In this document: positions 44,822-55,480 of the stretch, piece by piece
How positions within the stretch are numbered: the first letter of the stretch is position 1
How the letters are laid out: every line of letters begins with the position of its first letter
NCBI GenBank assembly: GCA_021234155.1
Contig: JAJEKV010000011.1
Span: 6,867,132-6,931,131, forward strand
Direction: 5' to 3'
DNA from: Isoetes taiwanensis
Taxonomy: Eukaryota; Streptophyta; Lycopodiopsida; Isoetales; Isoetaceae
Length of the DNA stretch: 64,000 bases
Position numbers and translations under genes: made by a program
Notes under the pieces: model-generated
What the model saw: the letters and a program-made list of their open reading frames with translations, nothing else
The model's database searches: none
Told to the model about the DNA's origin: nothing

Positions 44822-45099
44822 GTTGCACGAAGAAATTTCATGGAAAAGGGTTGAAATTGACATACGAGGAGTCCTCTGGAGCTGAAACATCAGGAAAGGA
44901 TGATGTCCTTGGTAGTGAAACTCCATCCACATCTAGGTCGCCTGTGAAAGAAACAATCTTTGACAATGTGGAGGACAAAGCACATTCAGAGCAGAACTTG
45001 ATAGAAGATGTGGAAGGTGAGATCCCACTTGTAGGTGAGATCCCAAATGTGGAAACAGAGTTGGCTTTGTTGCAAAGAACAACACGAGCCATTCAATAG
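44822..45099 (+). CDS. Probable downstream exon of the TIR-element gene
   Basis: After an acceptor-like GGTTTAG at 44,821 a frame reads KFHGKGLKLTYEESSGAET, then an acidic Ser/Glu-rich stretch (SRSPVKETIFDNVEDKAH) to a TAG at 45,099. The content resembles a disordered acidic tail. The link to the 43,017 ORF is inferred from strand and spacing. Confidence 0.35.
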
Positions 45100-45771
45100 T
45101 AAGTGTCTCTAACTACATTCTTACTGTTTTAATTTAGTGCTGAACTCAAAAGCCTGAACTTGCCATTTTCCAGGTGAACGGGCTGATTTAAATGGTTAGC
45201 AATCTGATGACATCAAGCTGCCACCAAAGAATTCAATATCAGGTGCATATTTTTAATGTTCTTTATCTCTATACCAAATTTGTATTGGGGTTTTAATTTG
45301 TTGGTGGTAGATGACACGGGAGAGGAGAGCCTACAAATGAAAGGGGTAGCTGAATTGGAGAGCCTAGATCTTGAAAGGGCATGCAAAGTTGCAACAAAGC
45401 TGTAGAGGTGTTCGTAAAAAAGGAGGACGAGCCAGCAAAGTTAAAAAGAAAGGTAGATTCAAGAAAGGAAGCAACAAATGTAAAAAGGTGAGACTTGCCT
45501 GTTTTGGGTGTTTAGTTTAGGGTTTAATTTCTTGGAATTGTAATTATAGGCATCATTAACTCTTCTATGCTAATGCCTAATTCTACTATTAAGCATATGA
45601 ATACAACTCTGACTACATACACTTATTTTTGTAGGCATAAGACTGCCCAATCAGAATCTGCTGCAAGGTATTTGTGTATGTTTTTTAAAACAATTGTAAT
45701 CATTTCAAGTTAACATTCTATTATTCTTTGTAGAATGGTGGTCAGGGGTTCAAACCTGGCCAGTGTATGTT

Positions 45772-46163
45772 TCAGGGGATACCAAATAAATGTGCAAAAA
45801 AATAAAACAAAAAGTTATCCCTGAGATTTTTTACCATTTTTTCCTTCACAATAGCCTCTTCAGGCTTCCCAAGGATGGGTTCGAACAGAAAACATAACCT
45901 TTTATCCTGCAAGAGTCTTTTGGCAAAAGTAATTTGGTGTTTTGGGTCCAAATTAGAGACTTGTTGCACAATAAGATCAACAGCTTCATTCACCTTTCTT
46001 CTTACACCTTTTGTCACATATCCAGCATCACAAGATTTTCGTTTTGACTTCCCTTGGGAACCTGTTGGGTTCTTGCCCTGATCTGATTCATCAGTAGAGT
46101 CTTCTGCTCTTGCTTCCAACCTACCTTCTTCCATAGCTTCGTCACCCAAAACAATGAATTCTG
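45772..46163 (-). CDS. Minus-strand gene of the TIR element
   Basis: A frame begins at an acceptor (TTTTTACAG|TGGCAG) and reads AEFIVLGDEAMEEGRLEA, a Ser/Lys-rich basic region (GSQGKSKRKS), then KGVRRKVNEAVDLIVQQ and a hydrophobic end (FLFYFFAHLFGIP). A possible first exon lies at 46,319-46,230 (MVTNKIRAMNLKLES), but the phases do not agree in my model. Convergent with the plus-strand gene. No family recognised. Confidence 0.4.
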
Positions 46164-47263
46164 CCACTGTAAAAACAAGATCAAAATGGGGCTTTCTGAT
46201 TTTTTAGGTTCGATTGATCTGGGAACAGATTGAATCGGTTGGGAGGAGAATTCGAGGGAGTCCGAAATCGAAGGCGATTCCAATTTCAAATTCATTGCAC
46301 GAATTTTGTTAGTTACCATAATTAAATATGGAATCTTTTACGTTGGTTGCTAGCATTAAATGTCATGTAAAATCTAATTTTTCCCCCCTAACTACACTAA
46401 CCTAGTGTAACCTATTATTACATTATACAAGAAATATGAGACACCCTTTCGTGCAACTACCCGAGTATATTATTGTCTACGTTGATGACCTGTTGCTCAT
46501 CAGCAACACTCTTGCTGCCATCAACCTCCTCAAATCGCACTTAGCCTATGCCTTTCATATGACCAATCTCGAGGAGATCCATCGTTGCTTGGGGCTTCAG
46601 ATAGTTTGCAACAAATCAAAACGCACTCCCTTTATACACTAACAAAAATCTGTGATGGATCGTCCCAAAGCAATCCCTGCTTCTCGCCATCTCCGTCTTT
46701 CCAAAAGCCCTGTTGATAAAACACATATGCAAAGCATTCCATAGTGTTGTTAGTTGCCTTCTTCATGTTATGGTATGCACCTTTCCTGACATTGCAGCTG
46801 CAGTTGGCATCGTATGTCATCACATGGATCATCCGGACTTGGAGCATTGGAAAGCAGTCAAATGCATAATTCGCTACCTTCGGGGTACTAGTGACTTTGG
46901 CCTCCTCCTCCATTGATTCCTATGATCCAGAGGTTCTTCTTCGTGGCTATGTCGATTCTGATTGCGCAGATGATCCCGACAGTCGCCGCTCAACTATTGG
47001 CTTTATTCTTCATCTCCATGGAGCTGCTGTTACCTGGACCAGCAGCAAGCAAACTAGTGTTGCTCTCTCTTCCTGTGAAGCAGAGTACATGGCTACCTCT
47101 GCCCTTGTCTAAGAAACTCCTTGGCTTCATTGATGGTTTGAAGAAATTGGTTTTGCTCAGCTTCATCCTACTATACTTTATAATGATAATCATAGTGCTA
47201 TTGCACTTGCTGACAATCCGATCCTCCACAAGCAGTCCAAACACATTGATATGGATCATCATT

Positions 47264-47445
47264 CACTCAGGATCATGTTCAGCTTGGCACTCGGATGCAC
47301 TATCTTCCATCTATATCACTTCACTCAGGATCATGTTCAGCTTGGCACTCGGATGAACTATCTTCCATCTTCACAATATCACTTCACTCAAGATCATGTT
47401 CAGCTTGGCCCTCGGATGCACTATCTTCCATCTTCACATATGCCT
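47264..47445 (+). repeat. Triplicated segment in the copia C-terminus
   Basis: About 64-69 bp (CACTTCACTCAGGATCATG ... CTATCTTCCATC) occurs three times in a row, repeating the peptide YHFTQDHVQLGTRM-NYLPSS. In copia proteins this segment before the PVDILTK end occurs once. Confidence 0.75.
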
Positions 47446-47497
47446 GTAGACATCCTCACCAAGTATATATTGAGAAATGAGCTTTCTATGATTGGGT

Positions 47498-47568
47498 GGA
47501 CAGGTTGGGGATCGAACCCAGGACCTCTTGCTTGCAAGCCAAGTACTCTACCACTGAGCTACCGGCCC
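47498..47568 (-). tRNA. tRNA-Ala(UGC)-like sequence
   Basis: 71 nt on the minus strand: A box TAGCTCAGTGGTAGAG, B box GGTTCGATCCC, anticodon loop CTTGCAA with TGC in the anticodon position. The acceptor stem GGGCCGG/CCTGTCC pairs at six of seven positions (one G-U) and the anticodon stem has one mismatch. It sits immediately after the copia C-terminus, so it may be a tRNA pseudogene or SINE head. It is well enough preserved that function is possible. Confidence 0.5.
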
Positions 47569-49585
47569 TTTGATGGGCTTTCGATACTCTTTCACTGAGT
47601 CATTCTTCATGTGCGCCCATTACACATGCTTCAGCATTCCAACAGTATGTTCCCCAAGATATTTTTGAATGTCATCGATACACATTGGGTCTCCATTCTC
47701 TTCAGGACTTGCAAAACCACTAAAAGAGCTGTTGCCGTCACTCTTCTCTCATAAGACCTAACTTGCTCTCATTCACCTTGGTTAGATATATCGTCTATTC
47801 AAACATTCTAATCATAACGGGTTACGGGAGGCTGGTTGCTAGCATCCACAGTCGTTACATATACTACATGAATTCGGTTTATGATCAGAATGGGAAGCTG
47901 ATGAAACATAATGAATATTCTGATCATAAAGGTAGTTAGTTTAGCCTTTATTGTTAGTCTCTGACATGGTTGTTAGCTGTAAGGGTACATGGTATCATGT
48001 GATTGTATATATGCTGATATTCAAATAGAATAAAGTAGCTTCTTTTGTTCGTCCATACTTTGCATGTCCAGCCTACGTTAATTTGTCATATGCTTCACCA
48101 AAAATGTATGGAGTATTCTATTCTTAGGTTCATTTAAAAGATGATTAATGCTTTGTTTTGTTTAGTTGATTATATTGGCAGGAAGAAAATATGTGCGACA
48201 AGTTCATGCTACGTTTACTTAATTTATATTCAGTTACATATTCAATTTCGTTGCTTGCTTCTTCTCTTGCGTGTAGCTTCTGTATTTGTTGTTAGTCCAA
48301 TAATGCCTTGATTAAGCCAGGTCGCTCTTTTCAATGGCAAGCATATATGTATAATATATAATTTTTTTATGCTCAATGATCATGCTCAGGTTCAATTCCT
48401 GAGGAGCATAATGTGTTTTGTGTTATGTGACATGTACATGTTCAAATTTTGTTTTGCTACCATCATGTATTGAAGATTTTAAATTTAAGTTGTGAGTGTA
48501 TTTCAATTTTAGAATTACGATCTCAAAGGGTAGAGATTTAATTCCAAATAAAATATTCTAGGTTGATTTAGCAATAAAAGCAAGATTTAGTGACAACAGC
48601 AGGATTTAATAATAAAGCTATCTTTAAGAGTAAGAATGTACAACTAATTTGTGAAGCTATCTTTAAGAGTAAGAATGTACAACTAATTTTGATTACCGCA
48701 AAATCGATATATGTATACAAGAATGTCACTTCAGGTGACATTCTCACGTGAAAACATTGCCGAGGCGCGGAGGCGATGTTGAGACATGAGAATAGGCTAT
48801 CACCTAAAATGACATTTTTGTTACATGGAAACAACTTTAACATCACATTCTGTGGCAGAATCTCGAATAAATATGTAGAATGTTGAGTAAATGTCTCACA
48901 CATGATTGAACTAGAAGGTGAAATGTAATGCAAGTGGTTTTAACAAGATTGATGTGACGTGGTCACTCTTTGAATATGATGTAAACTACTTGCTTCTAAA
49001 ATTAGCTTGTCAAACTCGTACCAACTTCCTAAATTGTGTGACTTGGTAAACAACCAAGACGAAATCACTCCAGTTGTGTCTCGTAAAGCTAAAAAAAATC
49101 ATCTCTTTAAAGTAAGGCTAAACTCAACGAAATGAAACGAAATTTCATGAACAAATCAAAACATCTAAGGTTCCATAATTTCAGATGCAAAAACTTCAGC
49201 TACATATTGCATTGTACTGCGATGTAGTTTACGAAAAACTTCAGCTACATATTGCATTGTACTGCGATGTAGTTTACGTCAACAATTCCTGATAAACAGA
49301 GTTGATCTGGACACGGGCACTGCCTCCTAGTAAAGTCCATAATACAAAAGATATGTGCACTGTGTGCACTCACTGGCTGACAATGTTCAAATCATCCTAT
49401 CAAATTAACTCCCAACATCACAGAGAGGAGGAAGAAAATGTCACATATCGCAATCTCCCAACAGTCAAATCTCGAGAGAATGCACTGCTCCACACTACAA
49501 CAATTCAGAGCAATCTGAATTCCCAACAATAAACATATTTATATATGCACACGCTTATTTACAGACCTCAATACTGCAACACAAA
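47569..49585. other. No gene recognised; two short tandem duplications
   Basis: 48,611-48,690 holds two copies of GCTATCTTTAAGAGTAAG... and 49,190-49,280 two copies of AACTTCAGCTACATATTGC..., each about 40 bp. The rest is AT-rich and featureless. Confidence 0.45.
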
Positions 49586-50657
49586 TTACAAGGAACCCAT
49601 ACACCAGCTTGTATCAATAAGCTTAGAAAGCACATCAGCTTCCTCTTCTCTGTCTTGAGTTGGCTTTTTCTTTTCCTTGTCCTTAACAGGCGTAAAAGAT
49701 TGTTCCAGAACAATATCAGAAAGGCCGCCCTTGGTATCAGAAGACACATCTTTCTCATGTTCATCCACATCTCCTGTTTCCTTTTTATGAGGCATTTCAG
49801 CCTTGCCATTGCCAACCACATCTTCAGTATCAAGAGGATATGAGACCTCTTCTACAAGAACATGCTTTTCATCTTCAGGCAAAGCACGTTTGTGCAGCAT
49901 TGCCAGAACCGTGCTAGCCATAGGTATGCCAGCATCATAGACCATTGTTAACAAAGCATCTAGTCCAGGGAGCCTCCACAGCACTTGAACAACATTATCA
50001 GCCCTTGCTTTAACTAGCATCTCATACCTCCGCAATAATTGTGCCGGATGTTCTGTTTCCCTCCACTTTTGAACTTCTGATCCCACCACACGGATTATTC
50101 CAGTTGGTGAACTGACATCTTTAACCTTCAATGCTAATTTTGAGCAGTGTTCTAGCACATCATAAGCTCTATCAAGCTGAAAAGACATGTACTAACATCA
50201 TGTCACACATGTTACAGCATCATATCATCAAAATATAAAAAACTAAAAATCTAAGATGTTTAATGGTATTATTAGTTCAAAAATGGTACTCAAGCAAAGG
50301 CAAACCTTACACTTCAGAAAACTAACTAAAGCTACTTAAAAGGAAGTTTTAGAAAAACAAAAGAGATAAAAATACCTGATCATCAAGATAAGAGAGAATG
50401 ATTGCAATTGACTGCTTCACAGTGTTGGTAATTGAATAGAGACCAAAACCAACAACATCTTCTGCAACAGACACAGTTGAACCCAGTGGATACGGCAGTG
50501 ACTCTGCTTTCCTAACCACATAGTGACCCAGAGAAAATACAGCAGATCCAACACTTTCTAACAGGCCTGAAGACTTTTGATACTGCTCAAATTTCAAATG
50601 CTCCATCGTCTGAGGACCATCTTGAGTGATCTGTTCATAAGAATATGGCCAACCCAT
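49586..50657 (-). CDS. Possible REF/SRPP-like (lipid-droplet-associated) protein, host gene
   Basis: Two exons, 50,657-50,376 and 50,176-49,586, with clean borders (GATCAG|GTATTT, TTTTCAG|CTTGAT) and phase 0, encode about 290 residues ending at 49,586. The first part has a PYPLGSTVSVAEDVVGFGLY segment followed by LSYLDDQLDRAYDVLE; the second has GSEVQKWRE, ARADNVVQVLWRLPGLDALL and an acidic Lys/Glu-rich tail. The order P-L-x-S/T-V-x-x-x-E-D/x-V, a helical -xVDxxLD- region, an SEVQ region and a W-R-LP end resembles the plant REF/SRPP family of lipid-droplet coat proteins. I see no signal peptide. The start is uncertain: an acceptor lies 15 nt before this ATG, so an upstream exon (maybe near 51.0 kb) is likely. 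It appears intact, unlike most of the window. Confidence 0.5.
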
Positions 50658-52271
50658 CAGCGAACTTGTATTCTGAAATTTGTATTATCTAAACTGAGGA
50701 TCTCTTATTGCAAATGCTATCAGAAGATGAGAATCAAATTCGAAGGTCCTAAGCCCTTCCTAAAGGACAAAAAAATTAACAGCAATTTTTTATTCGGCTT
50801 GACAGAAAATCGTATCCCATATAAGACTGGCAAATAGGTTTAGAAATAAAGAAAGGCAAATGCATGTCAAGATCTAACGTTCGGACAGTCCTTGATAATA
50901 TTTTACCCTGGCATAGACAAGTGGAAAAAAATGAAGACAGAAATTAAAGAAAAAGAGACTACTGATTGCAAGCAAGTTGCCATATGCATGTAACCAACCT
51001 CTGAAGTAAAAGAAGAGCCTTCCTCCATCTTCAAGATCCAAGTAAAGAAACCTCGAGTGTATCCTAAAAGAGCAGAACAGAGCACGGATCAAAGGTCAAA
51101 TAAAAAGAACAAACCAAAGGAACTAAACCCAACAACTTGCTGCATCTCAAAATATCAGATGAAACAAGGTCCAAAACATAGGATCGGGACACCTCATGAT
51201 ACCTAGAAAGAGCGAGAAAAGGCCGCCATAATTAGGCCGGCAGATAAATGGGTCGCACACGGAATGGAATTATGCAGATCATGGCAGTCCCTGCACTGAG
51301 TTTAAAACATAGAACAAATTTCCATCTGAAGACGGGGATTAGGATGATCCGACGGCTCCAGAATATCCTGACACCAAGTTTAACCGTTTAGATGTCACCA
51401 CTTGGATACATAATATGTTGCCATGTCAAATGACCTAAAAAATCCAAGAGGACAAGATTTAATTGGGAAAATAACAAAGCTTGTCATTTTAATACACGGT
51501 TCTTTCCCAAATTTAAGGTGGTTAAAGGGGTCATTTCAACACCGCTAGTATGGAATATGCCGATTCTCTAATTCTGACACGACTTTTTAGAAATTGGACC
51601 GGAGTAACTTGAAAGATTTTATCATCGTGAAATATGATGCATACAAGAATGTCCATTTAGAGGACACTTTTGGTGTGTCAACCATGGTGACGTTATAACG
51701 TGAAAGAATGGTTTTAGAATTTAGTAACACCCAAAAAAAAGAAGCTAGTAGAAGAAGCAGAGGGCACAATTCTCTAATACTTGGCTGCAACAACAGAAGA
51801 CGCCGAACTTACCTTGTGCATATCAAAATAGAAATGGGGGCGCCTAAATTTGTTGGCGTGCAATATGATGATGCCACGTGGCACCTCCCTATAACGCAGA
51901 ATGGAAGTCGGGTGGATCCATGCATAACCGGCTAGGCATGTTATTTTTTAGGGTTCTTGCTGCATTTTTTTTCAGGGTTGTTCTTCAATCTCTGCTAAAA
52001 GATTCTCGAGCAAATGCAAACTTCGCACCGGTTCTTCTTCGAGCTTTGCAAGCAAGATCTTCGAGCAGTTCTCCTTCGAGCTCAATACTTCTGGAGCTCC
52101 ACAGTTCTTTGCACCCTAGTGCTTTTTGTTGTTTCCATTGTTGTTTGCTCTGCAGGCATGGAAGGTAGCAAGCCAGAAGTAGAAACTCCGCCGAAAAAAC
52201 TCTGCTTTTAAATTGATCTTGTAAAACTCTGTTTTTGCCCCTTGAAACGACTCTCCCATTTCTATTTTGTA
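50658..52271. other. Upstream region of the 49.6-50.7 kb gene; nothing firm
   Basis: A donor-like GTTGG near 50,998 with a short open stretch before it (ATGGAGGAAGGCTCTTC...) could be a 5' exon, but the phase does not join. The rest shows no gene. Confidence 0.3.
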
Positions 52272-52385
52272 GGGGAATGGAGGTTGGTCCTCCATTCCCG
52301 GTTTTGCAGGTGACCTGCTCCCGGCCAACGCCGGACGCCGGACCCCACCTACAAAACCGGGAATGGAGTCCCAACCTCCATTCCC
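52272..52385. mobile_element. Short MITE-like inverted repeat of about 114 bp
   Basis: GGGAATGGAGGTTGG, CCTCCATTCCCGGTTTTG and AGGTG on the left mirror CACCT, CAAAACCGGGAATGGAG and CCAACCTCCATTCCC on the right. Only a short CG-rich loop separates the arms. No certain target duplication. Confidence 0.65.
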
Positions 52386-54980
52386 TTATACAATGTAGTA
52401 AGTGAAGTGAAGACACAAAATGAGAGGCTTGCTTCTGAAAATACAACCCCCTATTGGACCGCCAGATTGACGATCCCTACACTAACGGACGGCAGCAAAC
52501 CCATCCTCTAATGCTAACTAACGTAGGTTCACAAATGAACATCAACCATCCAAACAACACCTCAAAAAATCTCCACCATCCAAACATGAAACCCACAAAT
52601 TGCCTCATCAATAAGAGGTTCTTCCTTCAGGCAGCCCAAAAATAAGATGTTGTCACATTGTGCCTTGCCCGACATTACCTATCATGTTTATACTATGCTT
52701 TTACTAGATTTTATATTCTCTTTTAAGGGTTTGAGCTAAGATTTTATTTGAGCTCTTCTTTTCTACGTAGGAGCTTGAATTTCATCATGTGCTTTAACAG
52801 TTTCCTCGTGCTAAGCATGTGTAACAAGGTCGCATATTAAACGGGAGTGTTGCAGCACTCCCGTTCAAGATTCCTCTTAAAAATTTTGCTATGCTCTCAA
52901 AATGGACACATTTTGAGATGTGACCAAATATGTATCCGGCATTGCTGCGCATGAGTACGAAAGTGTGTCACTTTTGATTTGTGATAATCATTCCAAATAC
53001 TTGGTTAATTGTTCATCAGAAATGTTTAGTTTCGACAATGGTATTTTCGTTCCAAACACCTAATTGTAATATGTGGATTAGTAAAGATAAAGATAAAGAT
53101 AATCCTTTGTCGTCCGCGGAAACCCAATAGGGTTATGGGACCCATGCAAGAAAAGGGGGTGGAAGCCCAAACAGATGGAGCAAAGAAGGCAAAAGTCCAA
53201 ACAAAACCAAAGGGCAGATACCCAAAGGAAACAAAGGGCCAAGGCCCAAAGGAAACATGAGGTCAAAAAGCCCCAGCACAAACAAACTGGATGAACATGC
53301 TTATGGATGCTAAGGATATTAATGCTATTAAAATGTTCTAGACATAATCTATCCACGGATTGGAAGGCCAGTGGTCTAGAATAATCGCTGCTCCTCCTCG
53401 ATAAACTGCCCATTTCTTATGTTGGCGCGCTTCCCTTACTCTACAGAGTTCGTCCATGCGCTTGCACAGCTATATTGGAGAAAGAGCCTCCTGTACCGAG
53501 TATGCAGCCCCTTTGGGTAGTTGCCATGCTGAAGAATATGGAGGCGACTTAACGCATCTTGGAAGCGAACAAGAAAGTGACGAGGCCAATTAGGGCGTGT
53601 TGCTCCTACTCGAGCAGCACTCACAATTCCAGTAGCAGGCACATGCATTGTTTCCGCTGTATGAATGCATGCAGTTTTTATGACAATGTCCACCATTATT
53701 GTGCATAAGTAAAAGCGTGCATGTTCATTAGGGTGTACCTTAATAGCTAGAGGCGACTTCAGCATATATGATAGATGAAAATGTGCATACAGTAATAGTT
53801 GACAATGTGGTGAAATCTAGAGGAACAACGTTGGCCCTAAACTCTTGCAAGTGCAAAAATAGGAATTCACAAATTGAGATTGGCAAGCAATAATGCTAAC
53901 AAGAGTTGAGATCAGACCTCGAATTTAGATTTTGCTTGGACCAGCAGAATTTCGTGCTTTATTGCTACTTACTAGATTTTTAAGAAACAAATCCTCTAAT
54001 TTGCCGAATTTACCAAACATTTTACAAAATTTTCACCAAAAATTTTCTTATATCTACTTTTGAAACTGTATTTTTCCAACTTTAATCGGGTATTCCGGTG
54101 AGAAGCCCTCCAATTTCGAGCACTGGTTGAGATGTGAATTATTTGTCTTTTCACGTACATGTAAGATGTATCTATGGGATGTTGATATATACACAACGAA
54201 AAAGGTGCTCCGATACCCTAGAAAATACCCCAAAAAAATACCTATGAAATCCCCCTTTTCTGTCAAACAACAGGGGATAAAATGTATTTTTGGAATCGGG
54301 GTATTTGACCACAATCCCCTTTTTCCTCATTTGCATGATAATACCCTATTAAGCTGGTGTCGCAATCCCCCATTCAAAGAATGGAAATTCATACCCTGTT
54401 ATCATTCGTAAGAGATAATACCATGTTCAGGTGATACCCTATTTCAGATCATACCCAAATAATACCCTGTTACAAATAATACCCCATTCCAAATAACATA
54501 CCCTGTTTCAAATAACGTACCCTGTTCTTAAATAACATACCCTGTTATCATTCATGAGATAATACCCTATTGTCATTCATAAGAAAATGCCCTGTTATCA
54601 TTTGTAAGATAATACCCATTTTAAAAACAAGTTGATAAGTAACAAATTGAGAAGAGTTAACCAGTAACAAATTGATAAGATTTCCCATTATTTTCAAAAA
54701 CAGAGGTAAAGAATAACCGATCGATTTCAAGAAACAAATCTGATACACAAAATTCTACTTGTCCAGGCTGTTTCCTAGCAGTTAACTGAGAGTTTTTGCT
54801 CAATAAGTACTCTACCACTAAGTCCAACTTCTGTGCTTGTGTAGTTCTCCGAGTACCTATGAACGTTCGCTGCCTTGCTTTGTTCTTCTCCGCCATGAGC
54901 TTGTTCAATTGAGAATACATTTGATCCACGTTCGAGATTTTCAGAAGGAACATCGAGATTTTCAGAAGGAACATACATAT
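52386..54980. other. No gene recognised; simple repeats
   Basis: (AAAGAT)n at 53,085-53,103 marks a possible retroposon tail followed by unique sequence. 54,200-54,620 is a worn repeat of ATACCCTGTT(A/T)... phrases. A 110-codon minus frame at 53,436-53,765 has no motif. Confidence 0.4.
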
Positions 54981-55480
54981 ATTAATGGTTGTGTGTTGAT
55001 TATTATATTGAAAATTTTTTTCAATATAATAATCAACACACAACCATTAATATTATTGATACAAACCATTGCATCCAACACATTTAAATTAAAATCCCCC
55101 TGAAACCCCCTTTGGTTTGGGTGCATATTCACACGGGGGGTTACTCCGGGCAACGAGAGCTGTCGGATGGGCATATTTGGCCTTTATTCCAAGATCTGGA
55201 GCGTACATAGCGATCCTCGTTTGTGGGGTATGCATGTACAAGTTTATGTATACTGTATATTAAAGTTTGCAAATACTATAAGGTTTGAGAGAATGTACTT
55301 AATAGTGTTAATTTTGTACATGTATTATAAATTTTTAGGGGCTCTCGCTGCCCTACGTAACCCCCCGTGTGAATATGCACCCAAACCAAAGGGGGTTTCA
55401 GGGGGATTTTAATTTAAATGTGTTGGATGCAATGGTTTGTATCAATAATATTAATGGTTGTGTGTTGATTATTATATTGA
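54981..55480. mobile_element. Foldback element with 140-bp arms plus a nested palindrome
   Basis: 55,021-55,160 is repeated as reverse complement at 55,341-55,480 (TCAATATAATAATCAAC ... CAACGAGAGC against GCTCTCGCTG ... GTTGATTATTATATTGA). In addition 54,981-55,051 is a near-perfect 33-bp-arm palindrome made of the same outer sequence, as if one arm end were duplicated in inverted orientation. The 180-bp loop has no gene. It ends beside a small hairpin (GGGCCCTTCGGGCCC). Confidence 0.8.

Larger units (their letters stand above)
42673..46466. mobile_element. 3,786-bp TIR element with 4-bp TSD inside copia reverse transcriptase
   Basis: Element 42,677-46,462. Its 21-bp TIRs start GGGTAGTTGCACGAAAGG on both sides. 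GAGT is duplicated (42,673-42,676 and 46,463-46,466). Removing the element and one GAGT joins STTIE to YIIVYVDDLLLIS, restoring the copia frame, which confirms the borders. It carries a plus-strand gene (43,017 onward) and a minus-strand gene (45,772-46,163). No known transposase is recognisable, so the superfamily is open; the 4-bp duplication excludes hAT (8 bp) and Mutator (9 bp). Confidence 0.85.
39024..47480 (+). pseudogene. Ty1/copia polyprotein relic, split by four insertions
   Basis: Pieces in copia order: gag end with a damaged zinc knuckle (SCWNCGRLG, 39,200); protease-like WVMDCGTTH (39,815) in place of D-S-G; pre-integrase LWHWRLSHLRESCLRSL (40,485); integrase end GVAERKLRTLKEIAKGM (40,900) and GCNAYAHVSAEIRTK (41,535-41,580); reverse transcriptase start GCKWVFKVKTKAD (42,260), MDVKTAFLNGDLFEEVYMHQ (42,440); the YVDDLL box after the 3.8-kb insertion (46,480); RNase H YVDSDCADDPDSRRST and SCEAEYMA (46,950-47,090); C-terminus PVDILTKY (47,450). 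It has many frameshifts and stops. No LTR pair was found. It serves as a clock: every inserted element below is younger. Confidence 0.75.
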
